Positions 1 to 7,586 of a stretch of 32,063 nt of DNA are shown here, piece by piece. The translations under genes and the position numbers were made by a program. Position 1 is the stretch's first letter. The number at the start of each line of letters is the position of its first letter. Source of the stretch: Bacilli bacterium (GTDB taxonomy: Bacteria > Bacillota_I > Bacilli_A > RF39 > UBA660); assembly GCA_900769635.1 (NCBI GenBank), contig CAAGHJ010000005.1:1-32063 (forward strand). Direction: 5' to 3'. The notes under the pieces were generated by a model. It saw nothing but the letters and a program-made list of their open reading frames with translations, searched no databases and was not told the DNA's origin.

Positions 1-101
1 CTTTCTTCTTGTTCTCTCAAACTAAATCCTTCTCTTGCTTGGTCAAAAGTAGAAACTCTAATATATATACCAGCACTTTTGATTTTTTCATCCATATTCA
101 T
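1..101 (-). CDS. Serine site-specific recombinase, N-terminal fragment cut by window edge
   Basis: Only the first 33 codons lie in the window. The protein begins MNMDEKIKSAGIYIRVST and continues with FDQAREGFSLREQ. IYIRVST followed by a conserved Q is the N-terminal strand and catalytic-serine motif of resolvase/invertase-type recombinases, with the Ser of RVS as nucleophile. The spacing up to GFSLREQE is typical of large serine recombinases carried by phages and integrative elements. The start is fixed by AAAAGGAGTTGAT directly upstream of the ATG. A 12-bp perfect palindrome, TAGTTTAAACTA, lies about 40 bp upstream and could be an operator. The family is secure. Whether it is a large recombinase of an integrated element cannot be decided without the rest. 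Confidence 0.85.
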   Translation of the reverse strand, partial: MNMDEKIKSAGIYIRVSTFDQAREGFSLREQEE

Positions 102-293
102 ATCAACTCCTTTTCTAATAAAAAAAGAAGCTAAAAACACTAGTTTAAACTAATATCTTTAACTTCCTATAAAATTCAATATAATATTTTGTTTGCTTTT
201 TCATGTAGTACCTCACTTTCTAATAAAAGACTAGATACTGCTTCCTTTATTGGTTTTATATTGTATCATTTATTTTTAGTTTGTCAAACCATA

Positions 294-563
294 TTAGTTC
301 ATTTTTAAGTATTGTTCTAAATCTTTAAACTTAATTTTGTTATTATAACCGTTTATAAAGACATTTTCACTATCTTCAAATATTAAGTAGTCATTGCCTT
401 TAACTTTCAAAATATGGGGTTTTACATAGGCTATATTAGTATTTTTAAGATTTATAATATATCCATTAGTAAAGGAATATTCCACATAAGCAAACTTACA
501 TATCATTTCAATCTTTCTTTTTAATTCTTCACTTATTACAAGTTTTTTAGTTTCTATTGTCAT
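294..563 (-). CDS. Small hypothetical protein beside the recombinase
   Basis: This 89-residue acidic/basic protein has no family I recognise. It starts MTIETKKLVISEELKRKI and alternates short beta-like hydrophobic stretches (YIINLKNTNIAYV, DYLIFEDSENVFING) with charged turns, so it is probably a small soluble beta-rich protein. It has no signal peptide or membrane segment. A GGATAGTGATGAG stretch upstream offers a weak ribosome site. It sits between a recombinase and a tRNA on the same strand, which suggests accessory mobile-element cargo. It might be part of an immunity or regulatory module, but nothing in the sequence shows that. Confidence 0.55.
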   Translation of the reverse strand: MTIETKKLVISEELKRKIEMICKFAYVEYSFTNGYIINLKNTNIAYVKPHILKVKGNDYLIFEDSENVFINGYNNKIKFKDLEQYLKMN

Positions 564-591
564 AACTCATCACTATCCTTTCTTAAATAAC

Positions 592-616
592 AAAAAAACT
601 AACTATTTCTAGTTAG
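592..616 (-). terminator. Rho-independent terminator for tRNA-Gly
   Basis: Read on the minus strand, CTAACTA-GAAA-TAGTTAG forms a perfect 7-bp stem with a 4-nt loop, followed by seven T. It lies about 45 bp past the tRNA 3' end. Confidence 0.75.
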
Positions 617-628
617 CATTTATTACTT

Positions 629-649
629 AAACTCGAAAAGTTCGAGTTT
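629..649. repeat. 9-bp inverted repeat just past the tRNA 3' end
   Basis: AAACTCGAA and TTCGAGTTT pair perfectly around a 3-nt loop, 10 bp beyond the CCA end of the tRNA. There is no T-run, so it is unlikely to be the terminator, which follows separately. Possible roles are a 3'-processing hairpin or a recombination site. The neighbouring serine recombinase makes the second worth considering, but there is no direct support. Confidence 0.5.
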
Positions 650-659
650 CCTATCAATC

Positions 660-733
660 TGGAGCGGATGATGGGAATCGAACCCACGTGGTCAGCTTGG
701 AAGGCTGAAGTTCTACCATTAAACTACATCCGC
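660..733 (-). tRNA. tRNA-Gly (anticodon TCC)
   Basis: The minus strand gives a full cloverleaf. The acceptor stem GCGGATG pairs with CATCCGC, followed by discriminator T and an encoded CCA. The D arm is GTAGTTTAATGGTAGAAC. The anticodon stem TCAGC/GCTGA encloses loop CTTCCAA with anticodon TCC, which reads GGA/GGG. The T arm has GTGGGTTCGATTCCCAT. Its length of 74 nt including CCA is normal. It has its own promoter and terminator, so it is a monocistronic tRNA gene. Confidence 0.97.
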
Positions 734-740
734 ATCAAGT

Positions 741-770
741 AGGCAATATAAATATTACACTATATTGCCT
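741..770. repeat. 10-bp inverted repeat overlapping the tRNA-Gly promoter
   Basis: AGGCAATATA and TATATTGCCT are perfect inverted repeats separated by 10 nt. They span the -10 box and most of the spacer of the tRNA promoter, a layout that resembles an operator. Confidence 0.6.
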
Positions 771-780
771 GATTTGTCAA
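752..780 (-). promoter_or_regulatory. Sigma-A promoter of tRNA-Gly
   Basis: On the minus strand, a consensus -35 TTGACA (780-775) is separated by 17 nt from TAATAT (757-752), about 18 bp upstream of the tRNA 5' end. This is the best -35 box in the window. Confidence 0.75.
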
Positions 781-803
781 TATGTTTTTTAAAAAAAGTG
801 CAA

Positions 804-817
804 AAATTTTATTAAAA
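804..817. repeat. Left copy of apparent target-site duplication
   Basis: AAATTTTATTAAAA abuts the left end of the IS and recurs exactly just outside the right end. The neighbouring bases differ on both sides, so the identity is exactly 14 bp. Confidence 0.65.
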
Positions 818-855
818 GTACATTTTATTTTTAAACACACGTTTTTTATAATAGT

Positions 856-999
856 GAGAGTTTCCATTTAGAAACCCTCTTTTTATAATGTTTACTTTCC
901 ATTTGGAAACCCTCGTAGTCCATTCTTTTTGTGCAGAGACTTTCCATTTAGAAACCCTCTTTTTATACATAAATGTGTTTTTCTATTTGGAAACTCTCG
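856..999. repeat. Left subterminal array of four palindromic repeats
   Basis: The core TTTCCATTTRGAAACCCTC occurs at 861-879, 896-914 and 941-959, and a variant with CTATTTGGAAACTCTC lies around 980-998. Core starts are 35, 45 and 39 bp apart. Each unit is a near-palindrome (GAGAGTTTC against GAAACCCTC). The first and third are followed by TTTTTAT and so resemble terminators. A degraded fifth unit may lie at 1011-1033. Confidence 0.8.
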
Positions 1000-1082
1000 T
1001 TTTGGTATAAGAAAACTTCCAATTTTAAGAAATTTAATTATAATAATCTAGGTTTATGTGTCTATAGGAAAGCGAGGTAAAA

Positions 1083-2345
1083 ATGAAACATCTAAATTTA
1101 GAAAAAAGAGAAACAATAGAAGAAATGCTTAAAGAAAGAAAAAACTTTACAGAGATATCAAAAATTATTGGATATCATCGTACAACTATTTCAGATGAAA
1201 TTATCAAACATAGAATTAAAGTACAATCTAATAACTTTAACTCTAGTTTTATTAATTGTAAATTTGAAGATACTTGCAATAATTATGAAGGTATAGCTTG
1301 CAAACGCAAATGTGAAAAATATATAAGAAAAGAATGTGTAGGAACTCAAAAAGCACCCTATGTATGTAATGGATGTTCTAAAAAAAAGAGTTGCCAATAT
1401 CAAAAATATTATTATAGAGCTAAAGATGCAGACAATCAATATCATGATGATTTAGTATCTTCAAGAATTGGCATCAATATTCCAATGGAAACAATTAATG
1501 AGATAAATGAAACTATTGCACCCCTAATTAAATATAAAAAACAAACTGTAAATCAAGTATATCTTAATCATCCTGATTTATTGTACTTTTCAAAATCTGA
1601 ATTTTATAAATTAATTAATGAAGGTTATTTAAACATAATTAACTTAGATTTACCTAGAAAAGTAAAATATAGCAAACGCAAAAGTAGGATAAGAAGAACA
1701 CGTGAAGAAACGAAAATAAGAATTGGTAGAACTTATGATGATTACGCAAAATTTATCAATGAACACAACATGAACACTATAACTCAGTTAGATACAGTTG
1801 AAGGAGAAAATGGTGGCAAAGTATTTTTGACTATTACATTAGTTAAATATCAATTTATGTTTATATATTTATTAGACAAACAAGATACAGAAAATGTTTC
1901 GAAGATAATTTTATGGATAAGGGAAACTATTGGGAAAGAATTATATACAATGATTTTTTACTGCACATTAACAGATAATGGGAAAGAATTTTATCATCCG
2001 GAAGTTATAGAAAATATAAATAATATTAAAAAATGTAATGTTTTCTACTGTGATCCAAGTTCTCCTTGGCAAAAAGGTACTTGCGAAGAAAATCATCACT
2101 ATATTAGATATGTACTTCCAAAAGAGGTATCAACATTTAATAATTTAATTCAAGAAGATTGCAATATCTTGATGAGTAATATTAACAGCATTCCGAGAGA
2201 AAAATTGAACGGAAAAACCCCCTACGAGACAATATTAGAAATAATGTCTGAAGATGATTTGTTAAAATTAGGAGTTAAAAAAATTGATAAAGATGATGTT
2301 AACTTGTCAAATGAGTTTTTGAAAGGAAGGGATAAAAGAAATTGA
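1083..2345 (+). CDS. IS30-family DDE transposase
   Basis: The enzyme cuts and joins the ends of its insertion sequence. The N-terminal region has the IS30 helix-turn-helix (residues about 5-40, with FTEISKIIGYHRTTISDEI). A Cys-rich segment follows at about 58-110 with several CxxxC/CxxC pairs, as in many Firmicute members, and then a second DNA-binding region. The integrase-like core carries the acidic triad: D in TQLDTVEG, D in LTDNGKEF, and E in KGTCEENHHYIRYVLPK. At 420 residues it is slightly longer than classical IS30 (about 380). The frame is intact, so it is probably active. The ATG is preceded by GCGAGGTAAAA. The upstream terminator-like repeats may shield it from read-through transcription. 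Confidence 0.94.
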   Translation: MKHLNLEKRETIEEMLKERKNFTEISKIIGYHRTTISDEIIKHRIKVQSNNFNSSFINCKFEDTCNNYEGIACKRKCEKYIRKECVGTQKAPYVCNGCSKKKSCQYQKYYYRAKDADNQYHDDLVSSRIGINIPMETINEINETIAPLIKYKKQTVNQVYLNHPDLLYFSKSEFYKLINEGYLNIINLDLPRKVKYSKRKSRIRRTREETKIRIGRTYDDYAKFINEHNMNTITQLDTVEGENGGKVFLTITLVKYQFMFIYLLDKQDTENVSKIILWIRETIGKELYTMIFYCTLTDNGKEFYHPEVIENINNIKKCNVFYCDPSSPWQKGTCEENHHYIRYVLPKEVSTFNNLIQEDCNILMSNINSIPREKLNGKTPYETILEIMSEDDLLKLGVKKIDKDDVNLSNEFLKGRDKRN

Positions 2346-2484
2346 TAAATTAAGTGCATCGAACAAATTATTGATAGAAAGCAATAAAGGATCTAATTCA
2401 AACTTAGATAAATTATAGGAAATATAAAATTAAAAGGATAATGCGAATATCAGCAATTATCCATATAGCACACATAAATCAGTA

Positions 2485-2597
2485 GAGAGTTTCCAAATGT
2501 AAAAGCTCGAACTATCTTAATTTTTTTGTTAATACGAGAGTTTTCAAATGGAAAGTCACCCTTGTGCTAATAATATTGTACGAGAGTTTTGAAAAAG
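2485..2597. repeat. Right subterminal repeats, inverted relative to the left array
   Basis: Units begin at 2485 (GAGAGTTTCCAAATG), 2536 (GAGAGTTTTCAAATGGAAAG) and 2582 (GAGAGTTTTGAAA). They match the reverse complement of the left units (for example GTTTCTAAATGGAAA), so the two arrays face each other as expected for transposase binding sites. The last unit is truncated and runs into the terminator. Confidence 0.7.
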
Positions 2598-2634
2598 AAT
2601 CAAGTAATTTAATAGAATTTACTTGATTCTTTTT
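2592..2634. terminator. Bidirectional terminator near the right IS end
   Basis: AAAAAGAATCAAGTAA and TTACTTGATTCTTTTT form a perfect 16-bp stem with an 11-nt loop. The A and T runs make it work on either strand: for the transposase from the left, and for tex, which ends about 95 bp to the right. Confidence 0.75.
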
Positions 2635-2672
2635 AATATTTCTTGCACGTGTGTTTAGTTTTTAATTGTACC

Positions 2673-2686
2673 AAATTTTATTAAAA
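2673..2686. repeat. Right copy of apparent target-site duplication
   Basis: AAATTTTATTAAAA is identical to the copy at 804-817 and abuts the right IS end. Confidence 0.65.
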
Positions 2687-2726
2687 ATGTATTTTAAAGT
2701 AAATATTTAACTCTTTTTTATTGATA

Positions 2727-4889
2727 TTATAGTTCGCTTGGTTCAATAAGGGATAAACTAATTTTTTCTTTTTCTTTGTTTATGTCTATAACATAACAAT
2801 CAATAATATCTCCAACATTTAATATATCACTTGGGTGTTTAATATATTTTTTTGTTAATTTGGAGATGTGTATTAATCCATCTTCGTGAAGGCCTATATC
2901 TATAAAGGCTCCAAAATCTATAACATTTCTTACTGTTCCTTGAAGTTTCATACCAACTTTTAAATCGTCTATGTTTAAAACATCACTTTTTAAAATAGGT
3001 TTTGGCATATCATCTCTTGGATCTCTATGTGGTTTTTGAAGAGATTCAGAAATGTCAGTTAAGGTATATATGTCTGTATTTAACTTTTGTACGTATTCTT
3101 CCAAATTAATTTCTTTTAATTTTTTTATTAATTTGTCAGTTCCTATATCATTTATGTTCATATCAATTTCTTTTAATAAATTAAGTGCAACATCGTAGCT
3201 TTCGGGATGGACAGCAGTTTCGTCTAATATATTATTTCCGTCATTAATTCTTAAAAAGCCGATTGCTTGTTTATAGGTTTTATCAGTTAGTAGTTTTTCT
3301 TTTCTAATTTCTTCACGAGAGTTAATTTTGCCTTTTTTATTTCTATAATCTATTAATTTATCAATGTTCTTCTTAGTGATACCAGATACATATTTTAATA
3401 AAGAAGGAGAGGCGGTATTGATGTTTACACCAACACTATTTACTGTTTTTGATACAACAAAATCTAGTGATTCGGTTAATTTTTTATTAGTTACATCGTG
3501 TTGGTATTGTCCAACTCCAATACTTTCAGGAGTGATTTTAACTAGTTCTGATAGGGGATCTTGGAGTCTTCTTCCAATGGATATAGCACTTCTTTTTTCT
3601 ACTGTTAGATCGGGAAATTCTTCTATGGCAAGTTTACTTGCTGAATATACACTGGCACCGGCCTCGGAAACTATTATGTACTCTACTGGTAGGTTTTCTT
3701 CTTTAATAACACGGGCAATGAATTGTTCTGATTCTCTTGATGCTGTTCCGTTTCCAATGGCAATTATATCGATGTTATATTTATTTACTAAATTTGTTAT
3801 TATTTTCTTTGATTCTTCATATTTATTATGTGGTTCGTGTGGATAAATAACGGCTATTTCTAATTTTTGACCTGTTTTGTCTATTACTGCTAGTTTACAT
3901 CCAGTTCTAAATGCAGGGTCAAAGCCTAAAACTGTTTTGTCCTTAATAGGTGGTGTTAATAGAAGATTTTCTAAATTGTTGCTAAAATTTTGAATGGCAC
4001 TGTTTTCACCTTTTTCGGTTAATTCGGCTCTTACTTCTCTTTCAACACTTGGAAGTATTAGTCTTTTTAGGCTATCTTTAATGGCCTCTATTACTAAAGG
4101 TGTTGATGGAGATTTTTCATTTTTTATTAATTTTCTTTGGAGAAAGGAAATTATTTCATCATTATCTATATTTATAGAAACACTTAGAATTCCTTCTTTT
4201 TCACCACGGTTAAGGGCAAGAATGCGATGGGGTTTAATATATTTTACTTGTTCTTTATAATCGTAGTACATTTCATATATTTTTGTTTGATCGTTGATTT
4301 CACCGTTTTTCTTTATTTTTGAAATAATTATTCCTTTATGGTACATATTATTTCTTATCCATTTTCTATAGCTGGCATTATCACTGATCCATTCGGCAAT
4401 TATGTATTTTGACCCCTGTAGGGCTTCTTCAATAGTTTTAACATTTTCATTTAAGTACTTTTGTGCAACTTCGTTAAAATCTATTTTTTCTGGAAAACTC
4501 ATAATAATTTTGGCTAGTGGTTCCAATCCGTTTTTTATGGCCTCGGTTGCTTTTGTCTTTTTCTTTTCCTTGTATGGTCTGTATAAATCTTCAACTTCGA
4601 CTAATTTTTGACAATTTAGAATGTTGTTTTTTAGTTCCTTGGTGAGCATTCCTTTTTCATCAATTAGTCTTATTACGTCTTCTTTTCTTTTTTGGAGGGA
4701 TACTTGGTATTCGTATACTTCACTTATTTCTCTTATTTGTTCCTCGTTTAGATTTCCTGTTACTTCTTTACGATAACGAGCTATAAAGGGTATTGTGTTT
4801 CCTTCTTCTAATAGTTTTAAGACATTTTGAATACTGCTTATTTTAATATTAGATGTATTTGATATTTCTTTAATTATTTGTTCATTCAT
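2727..4889 (-). CDS. tex: Tex family RNA-binding transcription accessory protein
   Basis: This full-length protein (720 aa) is related to Bordetella and Pseudomonas Tex, a conserved nucleic-acid-binding factor linked to transcription and stress tolerance. Domains run in order: an N-terminal helical region starting MNEQIIKEISNTSNI with the IPFIARYRKEVTG signature at about 33-45; a YqgF/RNase-H-like domain opening VLGFDPAFRTGCKLAVID at about 324; helix-hairpin-helix motifs around 500-560 (VSGITKKNIDKLIDYR); and a C-terminal S1 RNA-binding domain at about 640-715 (VGMKLQGTVRNVIDFGAFIDIG). GAAGG lies 6-7 nt before the ATG. It follows the polymerase gene on the same strand with a 48-bp gap that contains its own extended -10. 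Recognition is certain; the exact role in this organism is not known. Confidence 0.96.
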   Translation of the reverse strand: MNEQIIKEISNTSNIKISSIQNVLKLLEEGNTIPFIARYRKEVTGNLNEEQIREISEVYEYQVSLQKRKEDVIRLIDEKGMLTKELKNNILNCQKLVEVEDLYRPYKEKKKTKATEAIKNGLEPLAKIIMSFPEKIDFNEVAQKYLNENVKTIEEALQGSKYIIAEWISDNASYRKWIRNNMYHKGIIISKIKKNGEINDQTKIYEMYYDYKEQVKYIKPHRILALNRGEKEGILSVSINIDNDEIISFLQRKLIKNEKSPSTPLVIEAIKDSLKRLILPSVEREVRAELTEKGENSAIQNFSNNLENLLLTPPIKDKTVLGFDPAFRTGCKLAVIDKTGQKLEIAVIYPHEPHNKYEESKKIITNLVNKYNIDIIAIGNGTASRESEQFIARVIKEENLPVEYIIVSEAGASVYSASKLAIEEFPDLTVEKRSAISIGRRLQDPLSELVKITPESIGVGQYQHDVTNKKLTESLDFVVSKTVNSVGVNINTASPSLLKYVSGITKKNIDKLIDYRNKKGKINSREEIRKEKLLTDKTYKQAIGFLRINDGNNILDETAVHPESYDVALNLLKEIDMNINDIGTDKLIKKLKEINLEEYVQKLNTDIYTLTDISESLQKPHRDPRDDMPKPILKSDVLNIDDLKVGMKLQGTVRNVIDFGAFIDIGLHEDGLIHISKLTKKYIKHPSDILNVGDIIDCYVIDINKEKEKISLSLIEPSEL

Positions 4890-4911
4890 TTTGTACCTTC
4901 TTTCTTTTTAT

Positions 4912-4920
4912 ATTATAGCA
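4912..4920 (-). promoter_or_regulatory. Extended -10 promoter of tex
   Basis: The minus strand reads TGCTATAAT about 22 bp before the tex start, with no clear -35. The identical box precedes the upstream polymerase gene. Confidence 0.55.
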
Positions 4921-4937
4921 TATTGTGATATGTTTTT

Positions 4938-6119
4938 TTATTTTTTTGCATAGGTTATGGTGTTTTTTCCATATTTTTTGTTTATATTATTTATTGTTTT
5001 TTTTAGTTTTTCATTTTTTTCATTTTCTTCGTTTGATATGAATAATGATAGTTGGATATTTTTGTCATAACTTAGATTATTTACTCCGACACATATTGCT
5101 CTTATGGGTTCTTCGTTCCAAGTTTTAATGAATAGTTCTTTGGCATAATTGTATATTTCTAAGGGGGTATTTACATAGTTATTTAGTTTTATTTGTTTGC
5201 TTATTTTGGTAAAATTGGGATATTTTATCCATATTGAAATGTTTGATGCGTACATATTTTTATTTTTTAGTTTGGTGGTTACTTCTTCGGCTAGTTTATA
5301 AATAACGTTGTTTATGGAATTTATATCTGTGTAGTTGTAAGGAAGAACGGTGGAGGCGGATATGCTTTTGGGGTTTCTTGTTGTATATTCTACTTCGGAG
5401 TTGTCAATTCCATTGGCGTACTGCCACATTAGTATTCCGAATTTTCCAAATTTTTTTATTAGGTATTCTTCGCTAGTATGAGCTAGTGTATATATGGTTG
5501 TTATATTTTGTTCTTTTAGTTTTTGGGAAGTTTTTTTTCCTATCATAAATAAATCTTCTACGGGAAGTGGCCACATTTTTATTGGTATTTCATTTGTAAA
5601 AAGGGTATGTACTTTGTCCGGTTTTTGAAAATCTGAGGCCATTTTGGCACATAATTTGTTATTTCCTATTCCTACATTGACAGTGAAGCCATACATATTT
5701 TTTATGTCTTCTTTAATTTTATGAGCAATTTTTATTGGGGGTCCAAATTGTTTTTGGCTTGTTGTGTAGTCTAAAAAGCATTCATCGATTGAGTATCTTT
5801 CTATTTTATTGGTATATGTTTGGAGGTATTTGTACATCAGGTTGGAATAGGTTTTATATAGTTCATAGTTGGGACTGTATATTTCTAGATATGGGCATTT
5901 TTTGCGAGCGGATTTTATTGTTTCACCAGTGATTACGTTGTTTTTTTTACAGGGATTGCTTTTAGCAAGGACTATTCCTCTTCTTTGTGTTTCATCTCCT
6001 CCTATTATGGCATATATGTTTCGGATATCTTTTTTATATCCGTTTTGAAGTAGGTATACGGCTGTCCAAGATAAAAAGGCATTATTTACGTCAACGTGTA
6101 TTATTATTTTTTCTTTCAT
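4938..6119 (-). CDS. dinB: Y-family DNA polymerase (DinB/Pol IV-like)
   Basis: This translesion DNA polymerase of 393 residues has a catalytic palm with D10 in IIHVDVNNAF and the D112-E113 pair in YSIDECFLDYT. The finger region has GIVLAKSNPCKK, and a helix-hairpin-helix-like MIGKKTSQKLKEQNITTIYTL segment lies at about 192-212. The little-finger domain follows, and near the C terminus QLSLF (about 356-360) is a beta-clamp-binding motif. The Ser-Asn-Pro-Cys segment and lesion-bypass layout resemble both DinB and the Bacillus UvrX/YqjW group, so the symbol is a family-level call. The start is preceded by AAGAAGGTGAAAA. It is divergent from prfA, and tex lies downstream. Confidence 0.92.
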   Translation of the reverse strand: MKEKIIIHVDVNNAFLSWTAVYLLQNGYKKDIRNIYAIIGGDETQRRGIVLAKSNPCKKNNVITGETIKSARKKCPYLEIYSPNYELYKTYSNLMYKYLQTYTNKIERYSIDECFLDYTTSQKQFGPPIKIAHKIKEDIKNMYGFTVNVGIGNNKLCAKMASDFQKPDKVHTLFTNEIPIKMWPLPVEDLFMIGKKTSQKLKEQNITTIYTLAHTSEEYLIKKFGKFGILMWQYANGIDNSEVEYTTRNPKSISASTVLPYNYTDINSINNVIYKLAEEVTTKLKNKNMYASNISIWIKYPNFTKISKQIKLNNYVNTPLEIYNYAKELFIKTWNEEPIRAICVGVNNLSYDKNIQLSLFISNEENEKNEKLKKTINNINKKYGKNTITYAKK

Positions 6120-6138
6120 TTTTCACCTTCTTTTTTTC

Positions 6139-6147
6139 ATTATAGCA
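6139..6147 (-). promoter_or_regulatory. Extended -10 promoter of the Y-family polymerase gene
   Basis: The minus strand reads TGCTATAAT about 20 bp before the ATG, with no recognisable -35 or LexA-type palindrome beside it. Confidence 0.55.
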
Positions 6148-6204
6148 TAAAGTTTATTATTATTGTTATTATTATAAGTTTTTTATAAATAATGGGTAAA
6201 GTTG

Positions 6205-6213
6205 TGATATAAT
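6205..6213 (+). promoter_or_regulatory. Extended -10 promoter of the prfA operon
   Basis: TGATATAAT (TGN plus a consensus -10) lies 26 bp before the GTG start. The -35 region is AT-rich without a clear match. Confidence 0.6.
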
Positions 6214-6238
6214 ATAGAAAAAGAAGGGAATGATTTAA

Positions 6239-7303
6239 GTGATAGATAGACTTAATGTAATTGAAAATAAATACAATGAACTTACTGATGAACTTTCTAA
6301 ACCGGAAACTTTGTCTGATATTAAAAAGATGACTGAACTTTCTAAGGAACAGGTTAGGCTTGGTAATATTGTTGAAGTTTATAATAGATATAAGAGAATT
6401 AATGAGGATATTGCTAGTGCAAAGGAAATGGTTAAGGATGCTGATATGGCTGAGTTTGCTAAGGAAGAGCTTGATAAGCTTGAAGAGGAACTTTCTTCTG
6501 TTAATTCTGAGTTAGAGGTTATGCTTCTTCCTCATGATCCTAATGATGAAAAGAATGTTATTGTTGAAATTAGGGGAGCAGCAGGTGGTGACGAAGCTAA
6601 TATTTTTGCTGGTAATTTGTTTGATATGTATTCTAAATATGCTAATAACGAGGGATGGAGTATTGATGTTCTTAACAGTGTAGAAGGGAGTGCAGGTGGT
6701 TTTTCGAACCTTGAATTTATGATAAAGGGTGACAATGTGTATTCAAAGCTTAAATATGAAAGTGGGTCCCATAGGGTACAGCGTGTGCCAGCAACAGAAA
6801 GTCAGGGGAGGGTTCATACTTCAACGGCAACAGTGCTTGTTATGCCGGAAGCGGAGGAGTTTGATTACGAACTTGATGAGAGTGAAGTTAGAATTGATAT
6901 TACGCGTAGTAGTGGCTGTGGTGGTCAAGGTGTAAATACGACTGATAGTGCTGTTAGACTTACGCATATTCCAACGGGTATTATTGTTTATTCGCAGACG
7001 GAGCGTAGTCAGATTAAGAATAAGGAGAAGGCATTTAAGATTCTGAAGACACGTCTTTATGATTTGAAACTTAGGGAAAGAGAAGCGGAAGAGGGAGAAA
7101 TGCGTAGGAATAAGATTGGTACAGGGGATAGGAGTGAGAAGATTAGGACTTATAATTATCCGCAAAATAGGGTTACAGACCATAGAATTGGTTTTACATC
7201 TATGAATTTGGATAGAATTATGGATGGGGATCTTGGAGTTATTATTGATGCTCTTATAAATGAAAATCAAAAGAGATTATTGGAAGGTTCTAATGCAGAA
7301 TAA
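6239..7303 (+). CDS. prfA: Peptide chain release factor 1
   Basis: RF1 ends translation at UAA and UAG. The 354-residue protein has the N-terminal coiled helical domain, the tripeptide anticodon PAT at 184-186 in VQRVPATESQGRVHT, and the peptidyl-hydrolysis GGQ at 228-230 in SSGCGGQGVNTTDSAV. The PAT tripeptide identifies RF1 rather than RF2. The start is GTG, with AGAAGGGAATG upstream. An ATG 9 bp earlier runs at once into TAA and is not usable. prmC, which methylates the GGQ glutamine, lies two genes downstream in the same transcription unit. Confidence 0.97.
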   Translation: MIDRLNVIENKYNELTDELSKPETLSDIKKMTELSKEQVRLGNIVEVYNRYKRINEDIASAKEMVKDADMAEFAKEELDKLEEELSSVNSELEVMLLPHDPNDEKNVIVEIRGAAGGDEANIFAGNLFDMYSKYANNEGWSIDVLNSVEGSAGGFSNLEFMIKGDNVYSKLKYESGSHRVQRVPATESQGRVHTSTATVLVMPEAEEFDYELDESEVRIDITRSSGCGGQGVNTTDSAVRLTHIPTGIIVYSQTERSQIKNKEKAFKILKTRLYDLKLREREAEEGEMRRNKIGTGDRSEKIRTYNYPQNRVTDHRIGFTSMNLDRIMDGDLGVIIDALINENQKRLLEGSNAE

Positions 7304-7586
7304 AACATTTCTTACTGATTTGGTATGCACGAGATGTGGTAATGTTGCTCAAATTAGGAGAAAAAGTAAAAGACTTAAAGAGGTTGGCCACATTAAGGAT
7401 TTGTGGTGTTATAGATGTGAAATGGTTACTAAGCATTTTGAAGTAAGAGATATTAGTAAGTTTATATATGATGAAGATATGAGTTTTGAATTGGAGGGGC
7501 TAAAAGAAGATGAGCGAAGAGGAAAAGTACTTAAGAAAGTACTTGAAAAAAGAGAATCTAACACAGGGGTTAGAAGAATTAAGTAG
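7293..7586 (+). CDS. Small zinc-ribbon protein between prfA and prmC
   Basis: I do not recognise a named family. The 97-residue protein has one four-Cys zinc-ribbon signature, CTRCGN near residue 12 and CYRCEM near 42, with a basic segment between (RRKSKRLKEV) and a charged tail. The likely start is the ATG preceded by GGAAGG, which overlaps the end of prfA by 11 bp. Its last 77 bp overlap the start of prmC in another frame. Tight coupling between a release factor and its methyltransferase suggests translational coupling and perhaps a ribosome or RNA role, but that is inference. Confidence 0.75.
   Translation: MQNKTFLTDLVCTRCGNVAQIRRKSKRLKEVGHIKDLWCYRCEMVTKHFEVRDISKFIYDEDMSFELEGLKEDERRGKVLKKVLEKRESNTGVRRIK

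Larger units (their letters stand above)
818..2672 (+). mobile_element. Complete IS30-family insertion sequence (about 1.85 kb)
   Basis: A single DDE transposase gene is bounded by inverted ends. The left end begins GTACATTTT and reaches TAAACACACGT at about 832-842. The right end, read inward on the other strand, begins GGTACAATT and reaches the same TAAACACACGT at the same spacing from GTAC. Identical 14-bp AT-rich sequences flank it. Inside each end lies an array of palindromic repeats. Its coding strand is A-rich, unlike the T/G-rich plus strand of the core genes, which fits foreign origin. It has landed between the tRNA-Gly promoter and the 3' end of tex, interrupting no recognised gene. 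The exact end base is uncertain by 1-2 bp. Confidence 0.82.

Noticed and set aside
856..999. CRISPR-like array before the transposase
   Set aside because: Units are imperfect, spacing varies, spacers are short, and matching inverted units lie at the other IS end. They are subterminal IS repeats.
3364..3846. Long plus-strand reading frame inside tex
   Set aside because: It is antisense to the conserved YqgF and HhH regions of tex, with no ribosome site and no recognisable protein pattern.
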